64,000 nt of DNA from Maricaulis sp048268525 (GCF_048268525.1 NZ_JBLWVH010000006.1:62001-126000); one strand, 5' to 3'. Shown: positions 15,433 through 24,752, counted from the stretch's first letter. The notes: generated from the letters alone by a model not told the origin. Numbers and translations: made by a program.

Positions 15433-16422
15433 ATGGCAGCTCCTGCTTATATCGCGCTGATTCTGGTCGGCATCATCTTCCTGCTGTTTGGCGGGGATTT
15501 GCTGGTCCGTGGCGGCGCCGCACTGGCCCGCCTGTGGCGCCTGCCGCCGCTGCTGGTCGGTCTGACCATCATTGCCTTTGGCACGTCGGCCCCCGAACTG
15601 GTCGTCTCGGTCCAGTCGGCCCTGTCCGGTGCACCGGGACTGGCGCTTGGCAATATCGTCGGCTCCAATATTGCCAACTTCCTGCTGATCCTCGGCCTGC
15701 CGGCGATGTTCGGGGCGATCGCGACGACCACGCCCGGCGTGCGCCGCAATGCCATCTTCGCGCTCGGTGCGGCGATCATCATGATCGCCTTCAGCTGGGA
15801 CCGCAGCATTTCGGCGACCGAGGGCTACGTCCTGTTCGGACTGATCATCGGCTATATCGCCCTGCTGGCCTTCCTGGCCCGCGGCAAGACCGATGATCCG
15901 TCCATCGCCGAACTGACGGACCTGGAACACATGGACGGCCTGCCCAAATCCCTGCCGACCATTCTCGGTTCGCTGCTGATTGGTCTGGTGGGACTTCCCA
16001 TCGGTGCGCAGATGATCGTCACCGGCGGTACGGCCGCTGCCGCTGATCTTGGCGTCGATGACGCCATCATCGGCCTGACCGCGGTTGCCTTCGGCACCTC
16101 GCTGCCGGAGCTGGCCACCGTCGTCATGGCATCGGTCCGGCGCCAGGCCGATCTGGCCATCGGCAATGTGCTGGGATCGAACATCTTCAACGTCTTCGCC
16201 GTTGGCGGCGCGACCGGGATCGCGGCCTCGATGGCCGGCACCGAGTTGCCCGTCCCCGAGGCCTTCTTCGGGCTCGACTTCTGGGTGATGCTGGGCGCAA
16301 GCGTCGTCATCGCCGGCATCATCCTGGCCAAGCAGCCGATCAGCCGTCTCCTCGGCGCCGGGCTGTTTGCCGGTTATGTCGGCTATATCGTCGTGCTCGC
16401 CCGGTCGGTGCTGGGCGGTTAG
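15433..16422 (+). CDS. Calcium/sodium antiporter (YrbG/CaCA family)
   Basis: 329 residues, about ten transmembrane helices. The two alpha repeats of the CaCA superfamily are clear: AFGTSAPELVVSVQSAL followed by GNIVGSNIANFLLILG in the first half, and AFGTSLPELATVVMASV followed by GNVLGSNIFNVFAVGG in the second. The Glu in each (PEL) is the expected ion-binding residue. The ATG at 15433 is preferred to upstream in-frame codons because the protein begins with the first membrane helix there. It converges with the protease gene on the minus strand, with 15 bases between the stops. Confidence 0.92.
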   Translation: MAAPAYIALILVGIIFLLFGGDLLVRGGAALARLWRLPPLLVGLTIIAFGTSAPELVVSVQSALSGAPGLALGNIVGSNIANFLLILGLPAMFGAIATTTPGVRRNAIFALGAAIIMIAFSWDRSISATEGYVLFGLIIGYIALLAFLARGKTDDPSIAELTDLEHMDGLPKSLPTILGSLLIGLVGLPIGAQMIVTGGTAAAADLGVDDAIIGLTAVAFGTSLPELATVVMASVRRQADLAIGNVLGSNIFNVFAVGGATGIAASMAGTELPVPEAFFGLDFWVMLGASVVIAGIILAKQPISRLLGAGLFAGYVGYIVVLARSVLGG

Positions 16423-16437
16423 CCGGCCTCTCGCAGC

Positions 16438-17436
16438 CTAGGCTGTCACTTTGAGTTTCAGCGCGCTGTCACTGGACACAGGACCGTCGTCAGCGGCCGT
16501 CGCCGACGGCACGGGCGGCGCCTTTGCCTCACGCTCGATCTGCGTGTCGATCATCCGGATACGGGCATCCACATAGCCGAGAACAGAGGCCGGACACGGC
16601 GACTTGGCATTCAACCCCAACGCTTCGACTGCCTCCGACAGGTAGATCGGACGACTGTGAGACCACTCACCCGATGCCAGAAAGCGGGCCACGTCCGGTT
16701 TTTTGCCGCTGCGGGTGTGGTTGGGATGGATGATCTTTTCCGCGTGATCGACCGCAAAGCTGTCGAATTTGTCGGCTTCGTACATCGCGACCAGGAAGTT
16801 CGGCGGAATGGCAGGCAGTTTCTCGTCGCTCCGCAGAGCTTGAAGATTGCGATTTGAAATACCGCCATGCTGCGTATCAATCGGTCCCAGGCAAGCGGTT
16901 GGGCCCATGACGATCTTTTCCGCCGCCAACGCGATCTTCGTGCCCCCCGACATCGCAATATACGGGACATAGGCCACTTTTGGCCCCTCATAGGCATTGA
17001 CTGCCGAGGCGATCAGCTGGGCGGCAAGCGAGTAGCCGCCGAAGGTATGGAGAATGATGACAAGGGTCGGCAGCTTTTTCTGGCTCTTGAGGGCCATCAA
17101 AGGGTGCAGGCTCTGCTGGGCCTGGATGGCCTGTTCGTGAGTGATGAAGCGCGGCGCGTCGCGATCCTCCCACTGGTCGCCCAGATCACACACCAGATCG
17201 ATGATGACCGCACCATTGCGATGGGATTTGCGGATGTCGCGGCGGAACGACGCCAGGTCCTTTTCGGCTTGCTGATAGGTTCGCTGGCGGGCGCGACGAG
17301 TCTTGTCGAGGACATCGGTCGGCAGCGTCCGGGTGCGTCGCATGGCGACCACCACCGCAATGGCGATCGCCGTGATCACCACCGCCACGGCCGCCACCCC
17401 CATTGCCACCAGTTCAGTCGTGTTGAATTCCGTCAT
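16438..17436 (-). CDS. Membrane-anchored Clp-fold serine protease (SDH proteinase family)
   Basis: 332 residues. One N-terminal transmembrane segment (about 8-31, VAMGVAAVAVVITAIAIAVV) is followed by a basic linker and a ClpP-like domain. The family is recognisable as the serine dehydrogenase proteinase (SDH_sah) type from LVIILHTFGGYSLAAQLIASAV, the nucleophile segment IAMSGGTKIALAAEKIVMG (S near 164) and GPTACLGPIDTQHGG. A role in membrane or envelope protein turnover is likely, but no substrate can be named. Its start is 25 bases after the stop of a large membrane protein gene, which points to a joint complex. Confidence 0.85.
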   Translation of the reverse strand: MTEFNTTELVAMGVAAVAVVITAIAIAVVVAMRRTRTLPTDVLDKTRRARQRTYQQAEKDLASFRRDIRKSHRNGAVIIDLVCDLGDQWEDRDAPRFITHEQAIQAQQSLHPLMALKSQKKLPTLVIILHTFGGYSLAAQLIASAVNAYEGPKVAYVPYIAMSGGTKIALAAEKIVMGPTACLGPIDTQHGGISNRNLQALRSDEKLPAIPPNFLVAMYEADKFDSFAVDHAEKIIHPNHTRSGKKPDVARFLASGEWSHSRPIYLSEAVEALGLNAKSPCPASVLGYVDARIRMIDTQIEREAKAPPVPSATAADDGPVSSDSALKLKVTA

Positions 17437-17461
17437 CTCATCCCCCTTGCGCGCCGCAGCG

Positions 17462-18988
17462 CTATCCGCCCCCGAACCATTGATGCCTGTCGCCGAGATA
17501 GATCAGGTATCCCCCCATCGCCGACACCGTCATCAACAAGGTGCCGGTTGCCGGAATGGCGCGTCCGAAACGACCGTTGAACACGATGTAGAACAGCGTC
17601 GCGATGAGCTTCATCAGGATGAGAAGAACCAGTCCGAGCAGATACATCAGGGTCGGAATGAAGGCGGTGTGCATGACCCAGAAATAGGGTCCGAATTCGG
17701 CTCCTTCGCCGTTCGGCGCCAGCCCGATCAGGACCCGGAAGGCTTCCGCGGCACTGACCTGGAATTCTGACCCGAACAACCCGACATAGAGGCTCAGAAA
17801 TGCGAGGCCTGCAGCGATCCCGATATCGACAATGATGGCCCCGAACACCTTCAACGAAGCGATCACATCGGACGATCCGCGCCGAAAGGCCCCGCGTGTC
17901 GCAAATTGCAGCACACGAATTGTCAGCATGAGTGTGAGGCCGTCGAATACCGCATTGAACACGACCAGTTGCGGGGTCTGGGGCAATGGGGCCGTCGGCT
18001 CGAGCAGGCTTCCCAGTGCCAAAGCCGAAAAGGTCAAGGCAAGAGACAGACATATCCCGAGAAGGAAAAGGAAGACGGACGCCTGGTTGAGCGGATCGGT
18101 GCTGCCGTCCTGATCTGACAACTCATTGCTGGACAGGATTTGCGTCGTCGGGATGAGTGTTTGCAGGAACAGGAACATGAAGAGCAGGATCGGGATCATC
18201 AACACGATGATCTGCAGCGCATCCGTGATCGGCACATCGAACACCCCCGCCACGAGCGGGAGGTAACTCTGCCACCACAACCATGCGAGCGCCCCCACCA
18301 CCATCGAGGTCACGACGAAAACGCGGAAGGTCCCGGCCCGACTGCTCGCCACCAGTGTCGTGACATCGCCGAGTTCTTCCTGGCGCTTCTCCGCAAGTTC
18401 GATGCGCACCTGGGTGTCCTGCGCCCGGCGCTGCAGCGTCCGCTGCTCCATGTCGATGAAGCGTCGACCATCCTCATCCAGGTCGGATCGAGCGGCAAAT
18501 TCATTCGCCCGCTGCTGCCGCCGTTCCAGGAATTCGAGGTGCCGGGCAAACTCGCCATGGCGGGCATCCAGCCTGACACGCTCGATCAACCGATGAAGAT
18601 TTTGCGCAAAGAACCGGTTCAAGAAGAGTGCGAGAACTCCCAGGCAGACGATCACGATCAACGGGACCATGCGATTCCACACGCCCTCGCTTCCATAGCC
18701 GATCCGGAAAATCAGGTAGCCCGTGCCAAATACGCTTGCCACGATCCAGGCGATGCTCTGGACATTGCGGGCACGCGCCGCCGTGCCCTCCGATGCATTG
18801 CGTGTGGAATTAATGAAATTCTGCACCGCGGTGACAGGGATCCGCAACAGCGACTCGGCGCTCGCGTCAGCCCAGCGGATTTCAATCCTGTCGGCCGCTG
18901 CCAACCGCGGCATGGCCATACCGACCAAGGTCAGAACGCCGCCAATCACTCCCATGATGGCGAGAAAATAGGTGAACAAGTCGATCAT
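17462..18988 (-). CDS. Large polytopic membrane protein with cytoplasmic coiled coil, protease partner candidate
   Basis: 508 residues from an ATG at 18988 behind a G-rich ribosome site; upstream in-frame residues look non-coding. One hydrophobic segment at the N-terminus, two around 75-125, then a charged helical stretch of about 85 residues (RLIERVRLDARHGEFARHLEF, RRQQRANEF, RTLQRRAQDTQVRIELAEKRQEEL) predicted as coiled coil, and about six more membrane segments to the C-terminus. No family is recognised. It is cotranscribed with the Clp-fold protease gene 25 bases downstream, so it may be a scaffold, adaptor or substrate-delivery channel for that protease. Confidence 0.75.
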   Translation of the reverse strand: MIDLFTYFLAIMGVIGGVLTLVGMAMPRLAAADRIEIRWADASAESLLRIPVTAVQNFINSTRNASEGTAARARNVQSIAWIVASVFGTGYLIFRIGYGSEGVWNRMVPLIVIVCLGVLALFLNRFFAQNLHRLIERVRLDARHGEFARHLEFLERRQQRANEFAARSDLDEDGRRFIDMEQRTLQRRAQDTQVRIELAEKRQEELGDVTTLVASSRAGTFRVFVVTSMVVGALAWLWWQSYLPLVAGVFDVPITDALQIIVLMIPILLFMFLFLQTLIPTTQILSSNELSDQDGSTDPLNQASVFLFLLGICLSLALTFSALALGSLLEPTAPLPQTPQLVVFNAVFDGLTLMLTIRVLQFATRGAFRRGSSDVIASLKVFGAIIVDIGIAAGLAFLSLYVGLFGSEFQVSAAEAFRVLIGLAPNGEGAEFGPYFWVMHTAFIPTLMYLLGLVLLILMKLIATLFYIVFNGRFGRAIPATGTLLMTVSAMGGYLIYLGDRHQWFGGG

Positions 18989-19157
18989 GGGCCCCCCCGA
19001 ACCGTCCGATCGCCGGCCCGATGACCGACTGCTATCCAAAAAGGTTAACGCCCGGCTGCACGCATGGCCAGCTGATAATACCTGTCGTTGCGCTTTTTGT
19101 TCAAGCAATTGAATTTATTGGCGACCTGGACGGACTCACCACGCCGTCAATGCCGGC

Positions 19158-20171
19158 CTAGTCATCCAGTCGCGGTGCCGGTGCAATGATCAGGCGGCGC
19201 AGGAATGCCCGGTCTGACCAGTCCTGCTCTCGCGTCGCCCGGTCATCGATGACGCCGCGCGTCATCCGCACGACCACCAGATCCATATCCGGAATGATGT
19301 AAAGACGCTGGCCCCCGGCCCCCGCCGCGACGGCGACGAATGGACGGGACCAGCCACCCGCCTTCGGGTCGATCAGCCACCAGCCGAGCCCGTATCCGGG
19401 ATTGGCAGTTCCGGGCTCGAACATCGCCGCCCAGACCCCCTCATCGCCCAACACGACATCGCCGAAGCGACCCTGAGCCAGCACGGCCTGGCCAAAACGC
19501 CCCCAGTCCAGCGCGGACATCCGCGCGCCTTCCGACATGGCCGGCTGTCCATCGACCGCCCGCCAGGCGTCGATCCCGATCCCCAGCGGACGCAGGAAGC
19601 GTCGCAAAAGATAGTCGGCCGGAGTCGGGTCAAGATCGTTGGCGGCGAGTTGCCGTCGCAGCACCTCCCCCAGCACTTCGAAATGGGCAGCACCATATCG
19701 GAACCGCTCACCCGGCTCGAAATCCTGCCGGGTGGCAATGGCCCGCTGATAGCTGGGCAGGCGCCGGTTTCGAGCGTTCACCGCCAGACCACTCGACTGG
19801 TCGAGCAGATGGCGGATCGTGACCGCAGACCGGTCCGGGTCGCCGGCCCACTCCTCCAGCACATCCGAAACCGGTTGATCCAGTTCCAGCAAGCCGTCCT
19901 GGACGGCCAGGGCGACCATCACAGGCGCAAAGCTCTTGGTCCCGCTGGCCAGCCACCAGCTGTCTTCGGGGTCAACTCCGCGATCATAGCGCTCGCACAC
20001 CAGGGCGCCGTGATGGATGACAAGGAAAGCGACGCCGCGCGCGGCCACATGATGGGTCCACCCGGCTTCACAATCGACTTCCAGGCGCGATTGCGCTGCG
20101 GCCTGCGGCAAGGCGAGCAAGGTGATGGTGAACAGTGCGGCCAGGTGGGCCGACCAGTGGCGGATCGACAT
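19158..20171 (-). CDS. Serine hydrolase, class C beta-lactamase-like
   Basis: 337 residues with a signal peptide (LAALFTITLLALPQAAAQ). The catalytic SxxK motif is S76-G-T-K79, and RYGAAHFEVLGEVL is the YxN-equivalent segment (here YGA), as in esterase-type members. ATIRHLLDQSSGL-like text (VTIRHLLDQSSGLAVN) is the family core. A true beta-lactamase is unlikely given the YGA variant; a periplasmic esterase or peptidase acting on cell-wall or ester substrates is more plausible. It appears to be transcribed alone. Confidence 0.85.
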   Translation of the reverse strand: MSIRHWSAHLAALFTITLLALPQAAAQSRLEVDCEAGWTHHVAARGVAFLVIHHGALVCERYDRGVDPEDSWWLASGTKSFAPVMVALAVQDGLLELDQPVSDVLEEWAGDPDRSAVTIRHLLDQSSGLAVNARNRRLPSYQRAIATRQDFEPGERFRYGAAHFEVLGEVLRRQLAANDLDPTPADYLLRRFLRPLGIGIDAWRAVDGQPAMSEGARMSALDWGRFGQAVLAQGRFGDVVLGDEGVWAAMFEPGTANPGYGLGWWLIDPKAGGWSRPFVAVAAGAGGQRLYIIPDMDLVVVRMTRGVIDDRATREQDWSDRAFLRRLIIAPAPRLDD

Positions 20172-20277
20172 CGACAGACACTCCCTCCAGCCCGAGCCGG
20201 ACCAATCTGCCTGATCCGGACCGCGGTGCCAGCCTGGCGCCGGTCACTTGGCTGTGAGGTCGCCGTGTGCCGGAATG

Positions 20278-20991
20278 TCAGCCAAAGACGCGGCGCAGGA
20301 TCGATGTGGTCCGGTTGACGGGATCGCTGCGGATCGCCCGCTCCTCCTCGCCGACATAGTGGAACACACCGGCCATGGCACGGCGCGAGGCGTCGTCAGT
20401 CACCTGGTCGCGCAGGGACCGGCCGTCCGACCGGCTGCGCATCAACCGACCCAGAAAGCCGCCCTGATTGCCCAGTCTTTCCTCGATCGGCAGCAGCGTC
20501 CGATAGGCCCCGGACGCCTCGAGCGTGTCGGCCATGCGGGGGCGGATGAGAGAGTAAAGCGCGTCCGATGTCCGGCGTTCCAGATAGTCGGTGGCCGAGC
20601 GGTCACCGCCGCGGACAATCCCGATCGCATCGTCCAGTGTAATCGAGCGGACCGCATCGACGAAAATCGTCTGTACCGCCGGCATGGCGGCTTCGGCTGC
20701 GCGATTGAGCTGGCGCTCAAGATCATCGAGCTCTCGCGACAGCCCGACCCGGCGCAACATCCGCTGAACATCGCGAACCCGTGATGGCAGCGGAATGCGC
20801 ACTTGCGGGTCGCCGAAGAATCCGTCGGTCCGGCCCAGTCTCGACGTTGCGAGACGCGCCGCCTGGCTCAGCGCCGCCCGGACGCCCTCGCCGGCCTGGC
20901 GTTCATTCAGCCGGAATTGCCTCGCCAGAGCGGGCGACGGAGCCAATAGGAGGAGTGAGCCAAGGCCCAGGACAAGGGAACGACGGTGCAT
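20278..20991 (-). CDS. DUF4197 family exported protein
   Basis: 237 residues from the ATG at 20991 (MHRRSLVLGLGSLLLLAPSPALA), giving a clear signal peptide; upstream in-frame codons look non-coding. The mature protein is mostly helical, with GEGVRAALSQAARLATSRLG, a central FVDAVRSITLDDAIGIVRGGDRSATDYLERR and a C-terminal VFHYVGEEERAIR, the pattern of DUF4197. The function of the family is unknown. It ends about 107 bases from the serine hydrolase start and is divergent from the DUF418 gene. Confidence 0.85.
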   Translation of the reverse strand: MHRRSLVLGLGSLLLLAPSPALARQFRLNERQAGEGVRAALSQAARLATSRLGRTDGFFGDPQVRIPLPSRVRDVQRMLRRVGLSRELDDLERQLNRAAEAAMPAVQTIFVDAVRSITLDDAIGIVRGGDRSATDYLERRTSDALYSLIRPRMADTLEASGAYRTLLPIEERLGNQGGFLGRLMRSRSDGRSLRDQVTDDASRRAMAGVFHYVGEEERAIRSDPVNRTTSILRRVFG

Positions 20992-21139
20992 GTGAATCTC
21001 CTGACAAGGCGAAGGAGTGTTGCACATGGATGCGCGAGCGAACACTTTGTCGGCGAGGGGGAACTGAACATCGCTGCATCCCCGCGACAAACATGGTCCG
21101 GATCGCTAGTCTGCGCGCCATATTCCAAGGGGGAACACA

Positions 21140-22345
21140 ATGTCAGCACCGAGAACCGACCGTCTGGTCTCGATCGACGCACTGCGCGGCATCGCCGTGC
21201 TGGGCATCCTGATGATGAATGTACAGGGCTTCGCGATGACGCCCTTCGCATACGACAATCCAACCATGCAGATGGACCTGACCGGCGCCAACATGGATGT
21301 CTGGGCCTTTGCCCACACCTTCTTCGCCTTCAAGTTCATCACCATCTTCTCGACCTTGTTCGGCGCCGGCATCATCCTGATGGCGGGCGATGGCGAGGAC
21401 ACCGGCAAGCATTACCCGCGCATGCTGTGGCTGCTCGCGATCGGGGCGGTGCACGCCTACCTGCTGTGGTGGGGCGATATCCTGGTCCATTACGCCCTGC
21501 TCGGCATGCTGGCCGTGAAGGCCCGCCGCATGTCAGCGACCAAGCTGACCTGGTACGGCCTCGGGCTTATCGTCCTCTCGGCGCCTTTGATGGTCGGTGG
21601 CAACTATCTCGGCGCCATGTTCGCGACGCCGGAGTCCGCTGCCCAGGAAGCCGAAATGATGGCCGGCCTGATGGACGGCATGATCAGTGCCTATCAGACC
21701 GGCTATATTGATCGCCTGCCCTGGAATGCCGGATTTGCCGTCTTCGGCCAGATCTTCAGCATCATCGGGCTGGGTCCGCGCACCATGGGTCTGATGTTCA
21801 TCGGCATGGCCCTGTTCAAGAGCGGCTTCCTGTCTGCCAGCTGGGGCTATGTCCGCTACGGCGTGCTGGCCGCGGTCTCCCTGGCTGCCGGCTGGTGGCT
21901 CTGCCACACCTCGACCGTCCTGATGGTGGACGGCGAGTTCAGCGCGCAGGCCATGGCCGATGGCAATGCGCTGATGTATGTCGGCAGCCTCACCCTGGCC
22001 TTCGGTTATGCCTCGACCGTGATGCTGATCGCCAAGATCGGGATCTTCAGCCTGATCGTGAAACTGTTCGCGGCGACCGGCCGGATGGCCTTCACCAACT
22101 ATCTGACCCAGACGCTGATCATGACCTTCATCTTCGTCGGCACGCCAGGCCTTGGCCTGTTCGGCACCGTCGAACGGGTCGATCAGTTCAACATGGTCCT
22201 GATGGTCTGGGCGGTGCAGCTGGTCTGGTCGCCGATCTGGCTCCACTTCTTCCGCTTCGGCCCGCTGGAATGGCTGTGGCGCTCACTCACCTATGGTGGG
22301 TTCCAGCCGCTGCTGAAAGGCAAGCCTGTCGAGGCGGCGGGGTAA
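21140..22345 (+). CDS. DUF418 family membrane protein (YeiB-like)
   Basis: 401 residues with about ten transmembrane helices. The N-terminal RLVSIDALRGIAVLGILMMN is the acyltransferase-3/HPSE-like signature seen in DUF418 and YeiB proteins, and FTNYLTQTLIMTFIF with GPLEWLWRSLTYGGFQPL is the DUF418 C-terminal domain. The family is thought to transport or modify a small molecule, not established. AGGGGGAA-type ribosome site precedes the ATG. The gene ends at a convergent hairpin. Confidence 0.88.
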   Translation: MSAPRTDRLVSIDALRGIAVLGILMMNVQGFAMTPFAYDNPTMQMDLTGANMDVWAFAHTFFAFKFITIFSTLFGAGIILMAGDGEDTGKHYPRMLWLLAIGAVHAYLLWWGDILVHYALLGMLAVKARRMSATKLTWYGLGLIVLSAPLMVGGNYLGAMFATPESAAQEAEMMAGLMDGMISAYQTGYIDRLPWNAGFAVFGQIFSIIGLGPRTMGLMFIGMALFKSGFLSASWGYVRYGVLAAVSLAAGWWLCHTSTVLMVDGEFSAQAMADGNALMYVGSLTLAFGYASTVMLIAKIGIFSLIVKLFAATGRMAFTNYLTQTLIMTFIFVGTPGLGLFGTVERVDQFNMVLMVWAVQLVWSPIWLHFFRFGPLEWLWRSLTYGGFQPLLKGKPVEAAG

Positions 22346-22372
22346 ACCTCGCGCACTTCAGCCCTGTCAGCC

Positions 22373-22408
22373 CTGATGGACGCCCCGCTCAATAGGGGCG
22401 TTCATCAG
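22373..22408. terminator. Convergent hairpin between the DUF418 and DUF4291 genes
   Basis: CTGATGGACGCCCC (22373-22386) and GGGGCGTTCATCAG (22395-22408) form a 14-bp stem with one G-U pair and an 8-base loop. It lies 28 bases past the DUF418 stop and overlaps the last codons of the convergent gene. Its left arm, CCCTGATGGACGCC, matches the left arm of family A repeats, so it may be a remnant of one reused as a terminator. Confidence 0.5.
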
Positions 22409-22949
22409 GCAGGAGCTCCCGGGCCTTGGCCAGGTCTCCGACCTCGACATGAGAGTAGATCGTCGCCGCCAAACTCGTGACATCAGTGATCCGGATGATC
22501 CATTCATCCACATAGCGGCGCACGGCTTCGCCACACAATCCAATCTGGATCGCCCTGTGGGCGAGAGGCTGGTGGTGAAGGTCGCGCTCCGGATCCCACT
22601 GGATTCTAACGGGTGAAGCCGCCTTCAGCCTGGCCCAATCCTCCGGACTCATCGACGGGTCCGGGTGGCTGGGACAGCTATGCTCCAACGCCCACCCAAA
22701 CCCTTCCCGACTGATGTCGATGGCGAGAATTCGATTCTGACCGGCATCCTTGAAGCCCCAACCGGCGCGATACATCATCCACAGGAAAGAGGGCTTGATC
22801 CAGGTCATCCGATCCATCTTGAAGGGCGGTGAGACAAATGTCCCCGCAGCCAAAGCCGCGTCGGCGATCGTGTCACTGTAAGCTTGGTATACCCGGATTG
22901 TCTGCTCGTCATGGACGGCGCGAATCTGCTTCTCGGGAATGTCATTCAT
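22389..22949 (-). CDS. DUF4291 family protein
   Basis: 186 residues. The N-terminal IRAVHDEQTIRVYQAYSDTIADAAL and FKMDRMTWIKPSFLWMMYRAGWG identify DUF4291, whose function is unknown. The Arg/Trp-rich IQWDPERDLHHQPLAHRAIQIGL segment is also conserved. It is a soluble protein of standard length. It converges on the DUF418 gene, and its last codons form one arm of the shared hairpin. Confidence 0.88.
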   Translation of the reverse strand: MNDIPEKQIRAVHDEQTIRVYQAYSDTIADAALAAGTFVSPPFKMDRMTWIKPSFLWMMYRAGWGFKDAGQNRILAIDISREGFGWALEHSCPSHPDPSMSPEDWARLKAASPVRIQWDPERDLHHQPLAHRAIQIGLCGEAVRRYVDEWIIRITDVTSLAATIYSHVEVGDLAKARELLPDERPY

Positions 22950-23105
22950 CGGACGACAAGCGAACCTCTCTGGGCGCGGGTCCGGAGCGGGATACTCATC
23001 ACGCTATCACATGAATGGCCGGGAAGGCACGGGGCGATGGCAAGGTGACAGCCTGCCACCGCCGCACTAGCGTCCACTTGAAAGACGTTGAAAAAGGGTT
23101 GGCCA

Positions 23106-23837
23106 ATGAGAGTGTTTGTACTTGCGCTGTGCGCATTCCTGATCCTGCCGCACGCAGCCGAAGCGTTCCAGGACGAGATCGTGGTAACCGGATCGCGGAT
23201 CGCCCGCCCGGAAGCGCGGCGCAACCGCGAAGCCCAGACTGTCCCCCATGTCCATGTCGTTCGCCGGGCCGACAATTTCCTCGTCACGGTCGAAATCCTG
23301 TCCGACACGCGCGAGCAGGACCCGCGCCGCGAAGAAGTTCGGGCAACCCTGCAAGCCATGCTCGAACAGGCCGAGCGGTCACCGGGCATCACGGTCTCGA
23401 TGATGGGCGACGGTTTGGTCGATCTCGACCCCGACATGATCGGACAAGTTGCCATCACCGAGCATCCGCGCCGCGAAGATGTGTCCACGGTCACGCTTTA
23501 TCTGAAGACACCGGTCGGCGAGTCGGACGACTTCGACGATGCCGACAATCGCGTCGCGGCCTTTGTCGAAAGCCTGCAAGGCACTGGACGCGCCAGTGTC
23601 CACCCTTCGCCATCCTACAGCCTGACCCTGACTGGCGGCGCCGACCAGTATCGCAATGATGTGGTGCGCGCGATCGCCAATGATGTCCGCTTCCTGCGCA
23701 CGACCTTCGGCAGTGACTATGAAATCAATGTCGCGACCAACCTGCAGGAACGCGTCCGCCTGACCCAGACCGGCCCGCTGGAACTGTCAATCTTCCTGCC
23801 CTATACGGCCGCGATCATGCTGAAACAGGACGATTGA
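23106..23837 (+). CDS. Secreted orphan protein beginning with a TonB-receptor-like EIVVTGSR motif
   Basis: 243 residues. A signal peptide (MRVFVLALCAFLILPHAAEA) is followed at once by FQDEIVVTGSRIARPEARRN, the motif found at the start of the plug of many TonB-dependent receptors. The rest has no barrel: it is an alpha/beta domain (VSTVTLYLKTPVG, TLTGGADQYRNDVVRAIANDVRFL). It could be periplasmic, with a mimic of the TonB box, or the motif could be coincidental. The ATG at 23106 is preferred, with AAAAGGG upstream. The gene overlaps the LysR gene tail by 23 bases on the opposite strand. Confidence 0.7.
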   Translation: MRVFVLALCAFLILPHAAEAFQDEIVVTGSRIARPEARRNREAQTVPHVHVVRRADNFLVTVEILSDTREQDPRREEVRATLQAMLEQAERSPGITVSMMGDGLVDLDPDMIGQVAITEHPRREDVSTVTLYLKTPVGESDDFDDADNRVAAFVESLQGTGRASVHPSPSYSLTLTGGADQYRNDVVRAIANDVRFLRTTFGSDYEINVATNLQERVRLTQTGPLELSIFLPYTAAIMLKQDD

Positions 23838-24723
23838 GGCGCGGCGTCCAGACCTCCAGCAGGTGACGGACAAAAGCCCGGCGCACGGGTGACTCGGTCC
23901 GGGAACCGGGCCAGACCGCGTGCAGGTCGATGGGGGGCACCTGCCAGCCTGGAGCCGCTTCAACAAGTGCGCCGGATGCCAAATGGGCGGCGACCAGATG
24001 GGTTGGCGGGGTCGCCAGGCCCATCCCGGCCAGGGCCAGCTCGATCATCGCGTCGATACTGCCGACCTCGGCCGCCGTCGCGGTCGGCAGTTCCACTGTC
24101 TCCCCATCCGGCGACAGAAGGGGACGGCGCGCCGACATGCTCGCCAAGCGGACCCAGGGCCGCCGGGCCATACCATCTGCGTCAGGGCTTGTTGCATCTG
24201 CCTGCAAGAGCTGCGGTGCACAGACCAGACTTCGTTCGATCTGGCCGATCCGCCGGATCTTCATGGCGCTATCGGCGAATTGTCCGGCGCGGATGGCCAG
24301 ATCGAAGCGACCGGCGATCAGATCAGCCGCCACGTCCGAGACGTCGAGCCGAATGGTGATGTCGCGATGGGTCCGCGTGAAGGCCGCGACCGCCTCGCCG
24401 AAACCGGCACCGATCACCGCCGAGGTACAGGTGACCGAGAGCTGGCCGCGCAGCACGCCGGTGCGCGACCCCGCCAGCTGGATCGCTCCGTCGGCGGCTG
24501 CGAGCATTGCCTCGGCCTGCTGCCCCAGCGCTTCACCCAGCGGGGTCGGTGACAGACGTCGGGTCGAACGGTTCAGGAGCGGCGCGCCAACCGCCGCCTC
24601 CAGCGCGCTGACATGATAGCTGACCGTCGAGGGCGCCATGCCCAGCTGGTCGGCAGCGGCGCGAAACGAACCGGTCCGCAGCACCATGCCAAAGGTGGCG
24701 AGGGATTTGAGATGCTCAAGCAT
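23815..24723 (-). CDS. LysR-family transcriptional regulator
   Basis: 302 residues. The N-terminal winged helix is typical: LATFGMVLRTGSFRAAADQLGMAPSTVSYHVSALEAAVG, then RRLSPTPLGEAL. The C-terminal periplasmic-binding-like domain follows. It is divergent from the LysE exporter gene, so it probably controls that gene, as is usual for LysR/LysE pairs. A dyad lies in the 88-bp shared promoter region. The effector is unknown. Confidence 0.93.
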   Translation of the reverse strand: MLEHLKSLATFGMVLRTGSFRAAADQLGMAPSTVSYHVSALEAAVGAPLLNRSTRRLSPTPLGEALGQQAEAMLAAADGAIQLAGSRTGVLRGQLSVTCTSAVIGAGFGEAVAAFTRTHRDITIRLDVSDVAADLIAGRFDLAIRAGQFADSAMKIRRIGQIERSLVCAPQLLQADATSPDADGMARRPWVRLASMSARRPLLSPDGETVELPTATAAEVGSIDAMIELALAGMGLATPPTHLVAAHLASGALVEAAPGWQVPPIDLHAVWPGSRTESPVRRAFVRHLLEVWTPRLNRPVSA

Positions 24724-24752
24724 TCATCAGATTTTTCGCACAATGAAATTCA

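Noticed and set aside
23106..23837. Annotating this gene as a TonB-dependent receptor
   Set aside because: Only the EIVVTGSR start is shared; the 243-residue length cannot hold a plug and barrel.
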